From Candidatus Acidulodesulfobacterium acidiphilum (lineage in GTDB: Bacteria; SZUA-79; Acidulodesulfobacterales; Acidulodesulfobacteraceae): a stretch of DNA of 64,000 bases. Positions 45,392 to 54,669 of this stretch are shown here, piece after piece. Location of the stretch: contig SHMQ01000011.1 in NCBI GenBank assembly GCA_008534395.1, positions 11,559 through 75,558 on the forward strand, given 5' to 3'. The translations under genes and the position numbers were made by a program. How positions within the stretch are numbered: position 1 is the first letter of the stretch; each line of letters starts with the position of its first letter. Below the pieces are notes generated by a model that searched no databases, was not told where the DNA came from, and was given only the letters and a program-made list of their open reading frames with translations.

Positions 45392-48328
45392 TCAGTTTAC
45401 TTCCGCTACGGCATTTCCTCCCGAACTCTTAATATCGCAAAGCTTGTTGTATATTTTAGAAACAAGCTCTTCCGGAGTCTCTCCGTCTTTTGGGAACGAA
45501 GCGACTATAAAAGAAGCCGTTAATTTTTTCGAGTTCAACTCTTCTTCTTTATAAAAAGGATAATCCCTTATAACGGAACAGAACCTGTTTGCGACGAATA
45601 CGGCCGCATCTTTTAATGTATTATTTAATATTATTGCAAACTCGTCATAGCCGAATCTTACTATCACATCTGAGCCTCTAAGCATTTTCTTTAACATTTC
45701 CGATATTTTTTTAAGCGCTATATCGGAATGAAAATTTCCTACTAAATCACAGTATTCTTTAAAATTATCTATATCTAAAAATATTACGCTGAAAACTATA
45801 TTGTATCTTTTTGCCCTGTTAATTTCCTGAGCCAATCTTATATTAAAATAATTATGGTCTAAAAGACCGGTAATTTCATCGAATAAACCTGCTTTTTGGG
45901 GATAGATAAGCTCCAATTCCCTTATAGAGCGGCTTAATTCTTCGGCGGAAAAAGATTTTTTGCCTATTATTCTTTCAATATTGCCGGAAAGTTTAAGCCT
46001 TTCTTCCACCGTCAAATCTTTGGACGTTATAATGAATATAGGTATTTGAGCAGATATAGGATGTTTTTTTATGTTTTCGGCTACTTCGAATCCGTCTATG
46101 TCCTGCATTATCAAATCTAGCAGTATCAAATCGGGTTTAAGCTCTATTGACATTTTAAGGCCTTCTTCGCCGTTGTATGCATGGACGAGATTAAAACCTT
46201 CATCCGCCAAAATTTTTCCTATCATTTTATGAACTATCGGGTCATCGTCGACAAGCAGAATATTAACCTGTCTTTTTTTTCTTTTAGAGGTCAATGTAAA
46301 CTGCGAAAGAGTATGAATAAGCGATTCTTTTTCTATAGGTTTTATAAGATAATCCGTAGCGCCTAGCGCAAATCCCAAGTCTTTATTGTCTATTATGCTC
46401 GTTATAATTACCGGTATGTTTTTTGTGTCTTTGTCGGTTTTTAATTCGTTTAAAACGTCCCATCCGTCCTTTTTCGGCAGCATAATATCTAATAGAATAG
46501 CGAAAGGCTTTAAACTTTTCGCCTTTTCGACGGCTTCTATTCCGTCGTATGCATGGGCAACCGAATATCCCGAGTTTACCAAGTTTATAGTTAAAATTTC
46601 AGAGGTAGGGCGGTCGTCTTCTGAAACAAGCACTAAAGGTTTATTTCTTTTGGCGTTGTTGTTCCAGAAAAAAGTTTTTGCATCTACCGTTATTAAAGTT
46701 TTTTCGGTTTCTTCGACGCTCATTGCGGCAGCTTTTTCGGCTTCAAGAGGATTTGGCAGGATAAAAGTAAAATCGGTTAAACCGTTTTCGACCGATTCAA
46801 AGTTTATATGCCCTCCGTGCAGTTCTATTATTTTTTTCGTCAAAGCAAGTCCGAGGCCCGTTCCTTCATACTGCCTAGAGTAATTATTATCCGCCTGAGT
46901 AAATTCTTCGAATATTTTATTTTTAAAATTATCGTCTATGCCTATTCCGCTGTTTATAACGTCTATCTGTATGTATTCAAACAATTTATCGCGAGATGTT
47001 TCCGGTTTAATATTTACGGCGGGAGAAACATTTTTGCACACTACTTTAACTTCGGTATTTTCAAAAGAAAATTTTATGGCGTTGCTTAAAAGATTATATA
47101 TCACCTGTTTAAATTTAATTCTATCGGAATACAGTTTGTAATCTTGGGAACATTCATAATCGACGGTTATCGTAAGATTCTTTTTTCCGGCAAGCGATTT
47201 TAAAACGACGATAGCTTCGTCTATAGCTTCCTTAATAGAAAAAACGGAGTATTCAAGAGTGAACATGCCTGCTTCTATTTTAGATATGTCGAGAATATTG
47301 TTTATAAGCTGGAGCAGATGTTTGCCCGATACTAATATGTTATTGGTATATTTTTTATGCTTTTCGCTTAAATCCGCCGAATCTTTAAGAAGATCTGAAT
47401 AGCCTATAATTGCATTAAGCGGCGTCCTTAATTCGTGAGACATATTTGCGATAAATTTAGATTTTAACTCATTTGACTTTCTAAGTTCCTTGTTGCTTTC
47501 TTCAAACTGTTTCGTTCTTTCTATAACCTTATTTTCAAGATTTTCGTTCAGCTCCTTCAGCCTTTTTTCCTGCAATTTTATGTCCGTAATATCTTTAGAA
47601 ATGCCGATAGTTCCTATTATATCTCCATTCTTATCCATAATGCGTGATATCGTAAGAGATATATTGACCGTACTTCCGTCCTTTTTTCTAAGCAGCGTTT
47701 CGTAATTTGCTACGAATTTATCTTTTTTAAGCTTTTCTAAAATATCGTCTCTTTCTTCGGGATTTATATAAAATTCGGATGCGCGCTTTCCTATAACTTC
47801 TTTCTGGGAATAACCGAGCATATTTTCGCCGCCCTTATTAAATTCGGTAATTATACCGCGGCGGTCGGTGACCATAATCATATCGAAAGAATCGTCTAAG
47901 ATATTTTTAAAGTATGCCTTCTGCTCTCTTAACTGCTTAATAATGCTTTCTTTATCGATATGATTTTTGTGCCTGTCGTAAAGCAGGTCGTAAATAAGTT
48001 TGGAACTGACGGAATTAATAATCTCTATTCCGTGGTCGTGAAGCAACGCAAGCTCGGCAAGTTCTAATTCAGGTTCTCCGGTCAGATTAAATATTATATT
48101 AAAATTTATATTAGAGTCGTTAACTTCCTTAATCGTTTTAAAGCATTTTATTCCGGATTCTTTTGCATAGACGGCGCCTTCTTTGTCTAAATTTCTGGCG
48201 GTTAACGCGGCTATCTCGACGTTTTTATCGTCTCGAAGCATTTCAATCATAGTCTTAGCGGCTTTGCCGCCGCCGTATATCAGAATTTTTGCCATGACAC
48301 CGTTCATAAAATTATTCAGTTTCTTCAA
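45392..48328 (-). CDS. Hybrid histidine kinase with N-terminal Rossmann-like domain, PAS, two receivers and a GGDEF-like domain
   Basis: The 978-residue protein runs, in order: a Rossmann-like nucleotide-binding region (AKILIYGGGKAAKTMI, residues ~12-115), PAS (~135-255) and a coiled coil. HisKA follows with the phospho-His in NMSHELRTPLNAIIGYSDLL (~298), then HATPase (NLLSNAIKFS, GTGLGLALTK). Two receivers (Asp in ILLDIMLPKKDG and LILLDLIMQDIDG) precede a GGDEF-like domain whose signature is FGYDEF (~893), degenerate at the second Gly. No membrane helix is seen, so it should be cytosolic. The Rossmann part could sense a dinucleotide or redox state; that is inference. Start is TTG; GGAG lies 13 bp upstream, and ATGs at 48307 and 48295 are possible. 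Confidence 0.9.
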   Translation of the reverse strand: MKKLNNFMNGVMAKILIYGGGKAAKTMIEMLRDDKNVEIAALTARNLDKEGAVYAKESGIKCFKTIKEVNDSNINFNIIFNLTGEPELELAELALLHDHGIEIINSVSSKLIYDLLYDRHKNHIDKESIIKQLREQKAYFKNILDDSFDMIMVTDRRGIITEFNKGGENMLGYSQKEVIGKRASEFYINPEERDDILEKLKKDKFVANYETLLRKKDGSTVNISLTISRIMDKNGDIIGTIGISKDITDIKLQEKRLKELNENLENKVIERTKQFEESNKELRKSNELKSKFIANMSHELRTPLNAIIGYSDLLKDSADLSEKHKKYTNNILVSGKHLLQLINNILDISKIEAGMFTLEYSVFSIKEAIDEAIVVLKSLAGKKNLTITVDYECSQDYKLYSDRIKFKQVIYNLLSNAIKFSFENTEVKVVCKNVSPAVNIKPETSRDKLFEYIQIDVINSGIGIDDNFKNKIFEEFTQADNNYSRQYEGTGLGLALTKKIIELHGGHINFESVENGLTDFTFILPNPLEAEKAAAMSVEETEKTLITVDAKTFFWNNNAKRNKPLVLVSEDDRPTSEILTINLVNSGYSVAHAYDGIEAVEKAKSLKPFAILLDIMLPKKDGWDVLNELKTDKDTKNIPVIITSIIDNKDLGFALGATDYLIKPIEKESLIHTLSQFTLTSKRKKRQVNILLVDDDPIVHKMIGKILADEGFNLVHAYNGEEGLKMSIELKPDLILLDLIMQDIDGFEVAENIKKHPISAQIPIFIITSKDLTVEERLKLSGNIERIIGKKSFSAEELSRSIRELELIYPQKAGLFDEITGLLDHNYFNIRLAQEINRAKRYNIVFSVIFLDIDNFKEYCDLVGNFHSDIALKKISEMLKKMLRGSDVIVRFGYDEFAIILNNTLKDAAVFVANRFCSVIRDYPFYKEEELNSKKLTASFIVASFPKDGETPEELVSKIYNKLCDIKSSGGNAVAEVN

Positions 48329-48404
48329 GCTAAACTTATTTCTCCTTGATAGTTAAGTAATAAATATCTATTTATACGCAACGATAATAAATTATAAATT
48401 TGAA

Positions 48405-48809
48405 TTATAAAGACCGGCTGTTAAGCAGAAGGCTTATTTTGTCTCTGAGCAGTTCGTTTCTTATAGGCTTATCGACGTAATCGGTAGCTCCGTCTTCAAA
48501 ACTTTTTTTTACGGTTTCTTTATCGTTAAGAGCGCTTATCATTAAAATGGGAACTTTGTCGTAAACTTTTCTGATAGTCCTGAGAACGTCGAGACCGTTT
48601 ATTTTCGGAAGCATTATATCGATAATAATAAGGTCGAAAATATTTCCTTCGGTAATTTTATCCAATGCGTCCCTGTCGTTTTCTGCTATAGTTACGTCGG
48701 CGTCAAAAGACGATTGTATAATAATTCGCACAAGTTCCGAATGCATCCTGTTGTCTTCTACCAGAAGAATTTTTTTTCTGGGAGTAATTCTGTTCGCTAA
48801 ATTTATCAT
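48405..48809 (-). CDS. Single-domain response regulator
   Basis: The 134-residue receiver has VEDNRMHSE, the phosphoacceptor Asp in LIIIDIMLPKINGLDV, Ser/Ala in MISALND and Lys in DKPIRNE. There is no DNA-binding domain. It lies 76 bp upstream of the hybrid kinase gene on the same strand and probably belongs to that phosphorelay. Confidence 0.92.
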   Translation of the reverse strand: MINLANRITPRKKILLVEDNRMHSELVRIIIQSSFDADVTIAENDRDALDKITEGNIFDLIIIDIMLPKINGLDVLRTIRKVYDKVPILMISALNDKETVKKSFEDGATDYVDKPIRNELLRDKISLLLNSRSL

Positions 48810-48882
48810 GGCATTATCCTTAATAAATAACAGCCGTTAGATTAATTTTGATATATTATGTAATACCGCTATTTTAATATTA

Positions 48883-49245
48883 TTACTTATTCTTCCTTTT
48901 TTCAAGTTCTTCCTGTTTAGTTTTGCAGGCAATGCATAAAGTAGCTTCCGGCCTGTATTCCAATCTTTTTTCGGAAATTTCTCCGCCGCATTCGTCGCAT
49001 ATTCCGTAAGTACCGTTTTCTATTCTGGACAGCGCTTCCTGTATTTTAGGAATTAGTTTCCTTTCTCTGTCGCGTATCCTTAGTTCGAAATTTCTGTCGG
49101 ATTCTAAAGTCGCCCTGTCGTTAGGGTCTGGAAAATTATCGTCTTCTTTCGTCATGCTGTCGACGGTTTTAAGAGCATCGTCGAGCAAAGACTCTAATTT
49201 TTTGTTTAAAATATTTTTAAAATGTAAAAGCTTTTCTTCCGTCAC
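48883..49245 (-). CDS. dksA: DksA/TraR-family zinc-finger regulator
   Basis: DksA binds the RNA polymerase secondary channel and works with ppGpp. The 120-residue protein has a coiled-coil region with a tip motif DPNDRATLESD (Asp pair equivalent to the DksA tip) and a C4 zinc finger CDECGGEI…CIACK. The C-terminal helix is Lys/Glu-rich. It is short compared with E. coli DksA (151 aa), as in deltaproteobacterial and other short forms. The start is GTG with a G-rich site upstream. Confidence 0.88.
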   Translation of the reverse strand: MTEEKLLHFKNILNKKLESLLDDALKTVDSMTKEDDNFPDPNDRATLESDRNFELRIRDRERKLIPKIQEALSRIENGTYGICDECGGEISEKRLEYRPEATLCIACKTKQEELEKRKNK

Positions 49246-49335
49246 GGAAATTATGCCCCCGCCTTTTTATAATATAATTTGTTGTTTATTTATAAAAATT
49301 ATAACATAATTTTAATTTTAAAAAAATATATATAT

Positions 49336-50382
49336 TTAGCGATATTTTTTTATTAGCGTATAATTATTCGTTCTCTGCGCAGGAATAAATCCCGCGTCCT
49401 TAATTAATCTAACCATTAATTTTTCATCGACTGTTCTGTTTGCCGTTCCCGCCGCTTTTACTACGTTTTCTTCAAGCATTGTGGAACCCATATCGTTAGC
49501 TCCGAAACTTAACGCGACCTGTCCCATTTTCGCTCCCTGCGTTACCCATGACGCCTGAATATTATCGAAATTGTCTAAAACTATTCTTGAAACCGCAAGT
49601 ACTTTAAGATAATAATGACCGAAAACGCCCCTTGGATTAAGCGACGTATTTTTACTCTGAAAACTCCAAGGAATAAAAGCCTTGAAACCGCCGGTTTTAT
49701 CCTGAAGGTCTCTAAGTTTTAAAAGATGTTCCACTATATCTTCATCGGTTTCTATAGTTCCGAACATCATGGTGGCGGAAGAATTTAAACCCGCATTGTG
49801 AACTTCTTCCATGACTTTAAGCCACTGCCCGCTGTCTATCTTATTCGGGCTTATTTTTTTTCTTACCCTGTCGACTAATATTTCCGCTCCTCCGCCCGGT
49901 ACGGAATTCAAGCCTGCTTCTTTCAAAAGATTTACGGTTTCTCTGATAGTCATATCGTTTGAACGGGCGATAAAAGTAATCTCCGGCGGAGAAAACGCAT
50001 GTATATGTATATCGAAATTTTCTTTAATATCGTTTAACAGATTAATATAGTAGTCTATAGTTATATCGGGATTTAATCCTCCCTGAAGAAGAATCTGCGT
50101 ACCGGAAAGTTCTTTTGTTTCCCTGATTTTATCGAAAATTTGTTCTTTCGTCAGCACGTAAGCGTCGTCGTCGCACACTCCGTATTTTTTGTAAAAAGCG
50201 CAAAATTTACATTCCGAGATGCAGACGTTGGTGTAGTTAATATTTCTGTCTATAATAAACGTGACTATATCGTCCGGATGTTTTTTCTTTCTTATACCGT
50301 CGGCTATTTTTCCAAGTTCGATAATGTTATCGTTTTTAAACAGCGACAAAGCATCTTTTTTGCCTATCCTATATTTGTTCAT
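49336..50382 (-). CDS. mqnC: Dehypoxanthine futalosine cyclase MqnC
   Basis: MqnC is the radical-SAM cyclase of the futalosine route to menaquinone. The 348-residue protein has NVCISECKFCAFYK (CxxxCxxC) after DRNINYTN. It also has ILLQGGLNPD, IHAFSPPEI, LNSVPGGGAEILVDRVR, FIPWSFQSKNT and STMLEENVVKAAG. SVPGGGAEIL and PWSFQ distinguish it from CofH/MqnE. It is a paralogue of the CofH-like enzyme at 25102. No other mqn genes lie in the window. Confidence 0.93.
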   Translation of the reverse strand: MNKYRIGKKDALSLFKNDNIIELGKIADGIRKKKHPDDIVTFIIDRNINYTNVCISECKFCAFYKKYGVCDDDAYVLTKEQIFDKIRETKELSGTQILLQGGLNPDITIDYYINLLNDIKENFDIHIHAFSPPEITFIARSNDMTIRETVNLLKEAGLNSVPGGGAEILVDRVRKKISPNKIDSGQWLKVMEEVHNAGLNSSATMMFGTIETDEDIVEHLLKLRDLQDKTGGFKAFIPWSFQSKNTSLNPRGVFGHYYLKVLAVSRIVLDNFDNIQASWVTQGAKMGQVALSFGANDMGSTMLEENVVKAAGTANRTVDEKLMVRLIKDAGFIPAQRTNNYTLIKKYR

Positions 50383-50427
50383 ATTTTTTTATTTTATTTT
50401 TTTATATTTAGTTCGCGGTTTATTTAT

Positions 50428-51750
50428 TTAATTCAGCAGTCCGGTCATTTCGTTAATGCTTTCCTCGAAAGAATATTTTTCCTCGGGGGTCTGTTTTATA
50501 AAGTTTTCTATCTTAGATATATGGTCTATGGCAAAATCTATCGCTTCGCTGGAACCTTTAGAATAAGCGCCGATATTTATAAGGTCTTCGTTTATCCTGT
50601 ATTCCGAAACCACTTTTAAAACCTCTCGTGCGTACAGCAGATGCTCTTTTGAAACTATGTCCGGCATGACGCGGGACAAACTGTTTAAAACGTCTATCGC
50701 CGGAAATATTCCTTTTTCCGCCGTTTTTCTCGAAAGAACTATATGTCCGTCGAGTATAGACCTTACCGTGTCGGAAACAGGTTCGTTCATATCGTCGCCT
50801 TCTACTAAAACCGTATATATTCCGGTGATGCTTCCTTTATCGGAGTTGGCAGCTCTTTCTAACAGTTTCGGCAAAACGCTGAAAACGGATGGCGTATAGC
50901 CTCTTACCGTCGGAGGTTCTCCCGCCGAAAGTCCTATTTCCCTCGAAGCCATTGCAAACCTGGTAATGGAATCCATAAGAAAAAGCACGTCAAGTCCTTT
51001 GTCCCTAAAATATTCCGCAAGGGCTGTCGCCGCAAAAGCTCCTCTCATTCTGACCAACGGGGATTTATCCGACGTAGCGACGATAACGGCGGATTTTTTT
51101 AAACCTTCTTCTCCTAGACTTTTTTCTATAAATTCTTTAACTTCGCGCCCTCTTTCGCCGATAAGCGCTATAATATTTACGTCTGATTTAGAATATTTGG
51201 TAAACATGCCGAGAAGAGTGCTTTTGCCGACCCCTGAGCCGGCAAATATACCTATCCTCTGCCCTTTGCCTATCGTCAAAAAAGAATTTACCGCCCTTAC
51301 TCCGACGTCCATAACTTCGTTAATTCTTTTTCTGGATAAAGGAGATGGAGGCTCGTTGACTATCTTTGCATAACCGCCGCATTGAATTTTTCCTTTATCG
51401 TCTAACGGATTGCCGAACGGATCCACGACTCTTCCCAGCAGTTCTTCGCCTGCCGGAAATTTTTCCTCTTCTTCTAAAAGAATAACCTCGCTTTCTAAAC
51501 TTATGCCTCCTATATCGCCGTAAGGCATAAGAACTGCCTTGTCGTCTTTAAAACCGATAACTTCTGCGGTGATACCTTTTGAAGACACGTCGTTTTTACC
51601 TTTAATGCGGCAGATTTTTCCTATGGAAAGATCAGGATGTTTAGCTTCAAGGACGAGTCCGACGGCTTTAACTATTTTTCCCTTTATAAGCATAGGATTA
51701 AAGTCTTGGAGCATACCGGCGTATTCTTTTAAATTTATAAGTCTTCCCAT
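50428..51750 (-). CDS. fliI: Flagellum-specific export ATPase FliI
   Basis: FliI powers flagellar type III export. The 440-residue protein has Walker A GIFAGSGVGKSTLLGMF, then IALIGERGREVKEFIE. Walker B is VLFLMDSITRFAMASREIGLSAGEPP, followed by PSVFSVLPKLLERA. Length is typical. FliH and FliJ are not adjacent in the window; the FlgJ-like gene lies upstream on the same strand. Confidence 0.96.
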   Translation of the reverse strand: MGRLINLKEYAGMLQDFNPMLIKGKIVKAVGLVLEAKHPDLSIGKICRIKGKNDVSSKGITAEVIGFKDDKAVLMPYGDIGGISLESEVILLEEEEKFPAGEELLGRVVDPFGNPLDDKGKIQCGGYAKIVNEPPSPLSRKRINEVMDVGVRAVNSFLTIGKGQRIGIFAGSGVGKSTLLGMFTKYSKSDVNIIALIGERGREVKEFIEKSLGEEGLKKSAVIVATSDKSPLVRMRGAFAATALAEYFRDKGLDVLFLMDSITRFAMASREIGLSAGEPPTVRGYTPSVFSVLPKLLERAANSDKGSITGIYTVLVEGDDMNEPVSDTVRSILDGHIVLSRKTAEKGIFPAIDVLNSLSRVMPDIVSKEHLLYAREVLKVVSEYRINEDLINIGAYSKGSSEAIDFAIDHISKIENFIKQTPEEKYSFEESINEMTGLLN

Positions 51751-51807
51751 AATATAAAATAAACGATATGATAAAATTTATACGATGATAATCCCGCTTA
51801 AAATTAA

Positions 51808-52707
51808 TCAAGAGTATTCTTTATAGTAAGCAAGAACGGTTTTTACGTAATTTTCCGTTTCTTCAAACGGCGGTATTCCGTTATATTTTTCGACATTTCC
51901 TATACCGGCGTTGTATGCGGCAAGAGCAAGCTCGGTATTGCCTCCGTAACGGTCCAAAAGCTGTTTAAGGTAAAGCGTTCCGCCTAAAACGTTGCCTTCG
52001 GGATCGTAAGGATCGACGCCCAGTTCTTCTGCAGTTTTAGGCATTAACTGCATAAGTCCGACGGCGCCTTTATTGGAAACGGCATAAGGATTAAAACCGG
52101 ATTCCGTTTTGATTACGGCTTTTATTAAACCGTACGGAACGCCGTAAATTTCGGAAGCTTTTTTTGCAAGACCGTCGGCGGTGGCATAATCTTCGGTAAC
52201 TCCTGAGGCGTCAGAACCGGAAGCGCCGTCGGATTTCAAAGCGTTAAGTTTCAGTCCTTCGGCGCCGGCGCCCCCATATTTTGAAGCTAATCCGTATGCC
52301 TGAAATAAATTGCCGGTAGCGGACATAGAAGCGACAGAAGAACTTAGTCCTTTTATTCCGTCCTTTGCTATCAAAGACGGATGCTCTTTAAAATAATCGA
52401 CGATCATTTTTGCTATGCCTATGCCTTTACCGTAGCTGTTGTTGTTAGCTACGGCCTCGTAAAAAAGGGAATTGTAAATTTTATAGCCGGTACCTTTATC
52501 TATAAAAGAGCCTTTTTCCACTGCCTTAGACATAGAATCAAAAATCATATTTAAAAAAAGGCTTTCGAATTTAACGGCGACCGTTTTTATTTCGCTAAGC
52601 TCTTCAGGGGTAATTTCATTTTTACCGTTATTTTTAACGGAAGCTTCGCTCGAAATTTTCGGTTCCGAAGAAACCGGAATGTTAAGATTAATATTTAATT
52701 TTTCCAT
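51808..52707 (-). CDS. flgJ: FlgJ-like rod-assembly protein fused to an SLT lytic transglycosylase
   Basis: The first ~110 residues are a rod-binding domain ([20 protein letters not shown], then [20 protein letters not shown]). The C-terminal half is an SLT domain with catalytic Glu in [31 protein letters not shown], and [15 protein letters not shown]. FlgJ in enterobacteria carries a glucosaminidase; this version uses a transglycosylase to open peptidoglycan for the rod. It is oriented divergently from motAB. Confidence 0.9.
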   Translation of the reverse strand: MEKLNINLNIPVSSEPKISSEASVKNNGKNEITPEELSEIKTVAVKFESLFLNMIFDSMSKAVEKGSFIDKGTGYKIYNSLFYEAVANNNSYGKGIGIAKMIVDYFKEHPSLIAKDGIKGLSSSVASMSATGNLFQAYGLASKYGGAGAEGLKLNALKSDGASGSDASGVTEDYATADGLAKKASEIYGVPYGLIKAVIKTESGFNPYAVSNKGAVGLMQLMPKTAEELGVDPYDPEGNVLGGTLYLKQLLDRYGGNTELALAAYNAGIGNVEKYNGIPPFEETENYVKTVLAYYKEYS

Positions 52708-52852
52708 TGTCGTTTAAAATATGCGGCATGAACGCAACTTAAATTTAATATAAATTTTAATTTTTTATATTATATCATAATGCCAACGTTAATAAAAGTT
52801 TAACCGGCGGCTATAAAATCATCGTTTATTATTAAAATTGATTTATAAGATA

Positions 52853-52881
52853 TTTAAAAAAAATATTTTTTGTATTATAAT
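52853..52881 (+). promoter_or_regulatory. Candidate sigma-70-like promoter of motAB
   Basis: A perfect TATAAT (52876-52881) lies 17 bp downstream of TTTAAA, a weak -35, about 65 bp before the motA ATG. The surrounding sequence is very AT-rich, so chance matches are likely. No sigma-28 or sigma-54 promoter was recognised in the 240-bp divergent gap between flgJ and motA. Confidence 0.3.
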
Positions 52882-52947
52882 ATAGAAAATTTATTATTAT
52901 TTAGATTTATTTTAATATAATTTAATCTTTTTATAAATATACAAACA

Positions 52948-53730
52948 ATGGATATAGCTTCTATTATCGGTTTTATATTGGGTCTCGGCGGAATAATATT
53001 CGGAAATTTCCTCCAAGGTTCTAATTTGATGCAATTGCTTGACCCTATCGGTTTCGTAATAGTTATAGTAGGAACAACCGGCGCAACGGTTGCCGGAAAC
53101 AGGATGGATAACCTTAAAAAAGCGATTATATCCGCAAAAGGAGTTATTTTATCAAAAAAAGTCGATTATGAAACTACAATTTCCGACCTGTTGAATTACG
53201 CAACGAAAGCAAGAAAAAACGGCGTTCTTGCATTGGAATCGGAAATAGAAGCCTCATCCGACCCTTTTATAAAAAAAGCGCTTCAGTTAGTAGTGGACGG
53301 CATAGATCCTCAGGTAGTCATGGATATTATGGAAACGGAGTTGTCTAATATAGAAGAATTCGGCGACGAAAGCGTTAAAATATTCGAGCAGGCGGGCGGC
53401 TATTCACCGACGCTCGGCATCATAGGAGCAGTCTTAGGTCTTATACACGTTATGCAGCATCTGAACCAGCCTAACAGACTAGGCGCAGGTATTGCAGTCG
53501 CATTTACGGCAACGCTTTACGGTCTTGCTTTTGCAAACACCATACTTTTTCCTATATCCAGTAAACTTAAAATGAACCTTAAAGTGGAAGTTTTAAGGTA
53601 CGAGCTTATCCTTATGGGCATAAGAAGCATTCAGAACGGCGAAAATCCTAGACTTATAGAAGAAAAACTTAAGTCTTTTTTAAGCACAGAGCAGAAAAAA
53701 GCTTACGATTTGAAAAATGGAGAAAAATAA
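52948..53730 (+). CDS. motA: Flagellar motor stator protein MotA
   Basis: The 260-residue protein has four transmembrane segments: N-terminal IIGFILGLGGIIFGNFL and PIGFVIVIVGTTGATVAGN, then YSPTLGIIGAVLGLIHVMQHL and GAGIAVAFTATLYGLAFANTILFP. A cytoplasmic loop lies between the pairs, as in MotA/PomA. With MotB it forms the ion-driven stator. motB follows after 2 bp. Whether protons or sodium drive it cannot be told safely. Confidence 0.96.
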   Translation: MDIASIIGFILGLGGIIFGNFLQGSNLMQLLDPIGFVIVIVGTTGATVAGNRMDNLKKAIISAKGVILSKKVDYETTISDLLNYATKARKNGVLALESEIEASSDPFIKKALQLVVDGIDPQVVMDIMETELSNIEEFGDESVKIFEQAGGYSPTLGIIGAVLGLIHVMQHLNQPNRLGAGIAVAFTATLYGLAFANTILFPISSKLKMNLKVEVLRYELILMGIRSIQNGENPRLIEEKLKSFLSTEQKKAYDLKNGEK

Positions 53731-53732
53731 GA

Positions 53733-54527
53733 ATGTCCAGAAAAAAGAAAAAATGTCCGGAACATTCGAATTCCGAAAGATGGATGATCAGCTATGGGGA
53801 TTTTCTTACCACTCTCCTGTCCTTTTTTATAGTAATGTTTGCAATATCGAAAGTAAACAACGTCAGATTAAAGGAGCTTGCAATTTCGATACAGCAGGCA
53901 TTTGGAGCCAATAAGTTTATAACGGTTTCGCGTTCAAAGCCGAATATAGCTTCTACTCCAAAGCTGGTAGTACCTAAGGTTTCGCCTTCCCAATTTAAGG
54001 TATCTAAGTCGAATAAAAAGCTCATTAAAGAAGAACGGCAGGAATCGGCGGTATTTACGGGAATAGAATCAAAAATAAAATCTTTTGCCGCCGGAAATGC
54101 ATTGTACAAATCTTCGTTAAGAATTTATAAATCTACCAGGGGACTTGTTATATCCCTTAAGGGTTCAAGCTTTTTTAATTCCGGCAGCGCTAGAATAATA
54201 AAAAAATATCATCCGCTATTAAAATATATAGCCTCCGAACTTTTAAAAATAAACAACAATATTTCAATTGAAGGATATACGGATTCTACGCCTATTAGAA
54301 CCTTTAGATATCCCAATAACTGGATGCTTTCAACCGCAAGGGCGGTTAACGTCCTAAGTTTTTTCATAAAAAGCGTTCATTTTCCTCCGTCCAGACTGTC
54401 TGCTTCCGGATACGGCAAATATAAGCCTGTAGCCAGCAATGCTACCGCCGCCGGACGAGCGCTTAACAGGCGCGTCAATATAGTCGTTCTTTCAGATTTT
54501 TTAAATAACGAACTGCCAAAATCGTAA
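53733..54527 (+). CDS. motB: Flagellar motor stator protein MotB
   Basis: The 264-residue protein has a single N-terminal helix starting WMISYGDFLTTLLSFFIVMFAIS. The Asp in GDF is the ion-binding residue (about 22). A C-terminal OmpA-like peptidoglycan-binding domain follows (ISIEGYTDSTPIRTFRYPNN, LSTARAVNVLSFF, SASGYGKYKP, NRRVNIVV). GGAG within the motA end provides its ribosome binding site. It converges on the PilZ-like gene with a palindromic repeat between. Confidence 0.95.
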   Translation: MSRKKKKCPEHSNSERWMISYGDFLTTLLSFFIVMFAISKVNNVRLKELAISIQQAFGANKFITVSRSKPNIASTPKLVVPKVSPSQFKVSKSNKKLIKEERQESAVFTGIESKIKSFAAGNALYKSSLRIYKSTRGLVISLKGSSFFNSGSARIIKKYHPLLKYIASELLKINNNISIEGYTDSTPIRTFRYPNNWMLSTARAVNVLSFFIKSVHFPPSRLSASGYGKYKPVASNATAAGRALNRRVNIVVLSDFLNNELPKS

Positions 54528-54542
54528 CTTGCATTTTAACAG

Positions 54543-54642
54543 AAAAAGACGTCAAATTAATTTCTCCTAAATAACTTTTTTGAGTTAGTTATTAGTTAAT
54601 TGACGATTTAATATCCAGAAAATAAAATCTGACGCTTTTTTT
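54543..54642. repeat. Palindromic dispersed repeat, copy 4 (divergent)
   Basis: The left arm AAAAAGACGTCAAATTAATTTCTCC (54543-54567) pairs with CAGAAAATAAAATCTGACGC followed by a T run (54616-54642). Its arms have drifted more than other copies. It separates convergent motB and the PilZ-like gene and may act as a terminator for both. Confidence 0.75.
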
Positions 54643-54669
54643 TAACAAATAAGGAGTAATTGATTTTTT

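Noticed and set aside
45620-45790. Active diguanylate cyclase site in the hybrid kinase
   Set aside because: The signature is FGYDEF, lacking the second glycine of GGDEF; activity cannot be assumed.
46386-46883. Open frame on the plus strand (165 codons)
   Set aside because: It is antisense to the kinase and receiver domains of the hybrid kinase and has no recognisable features.
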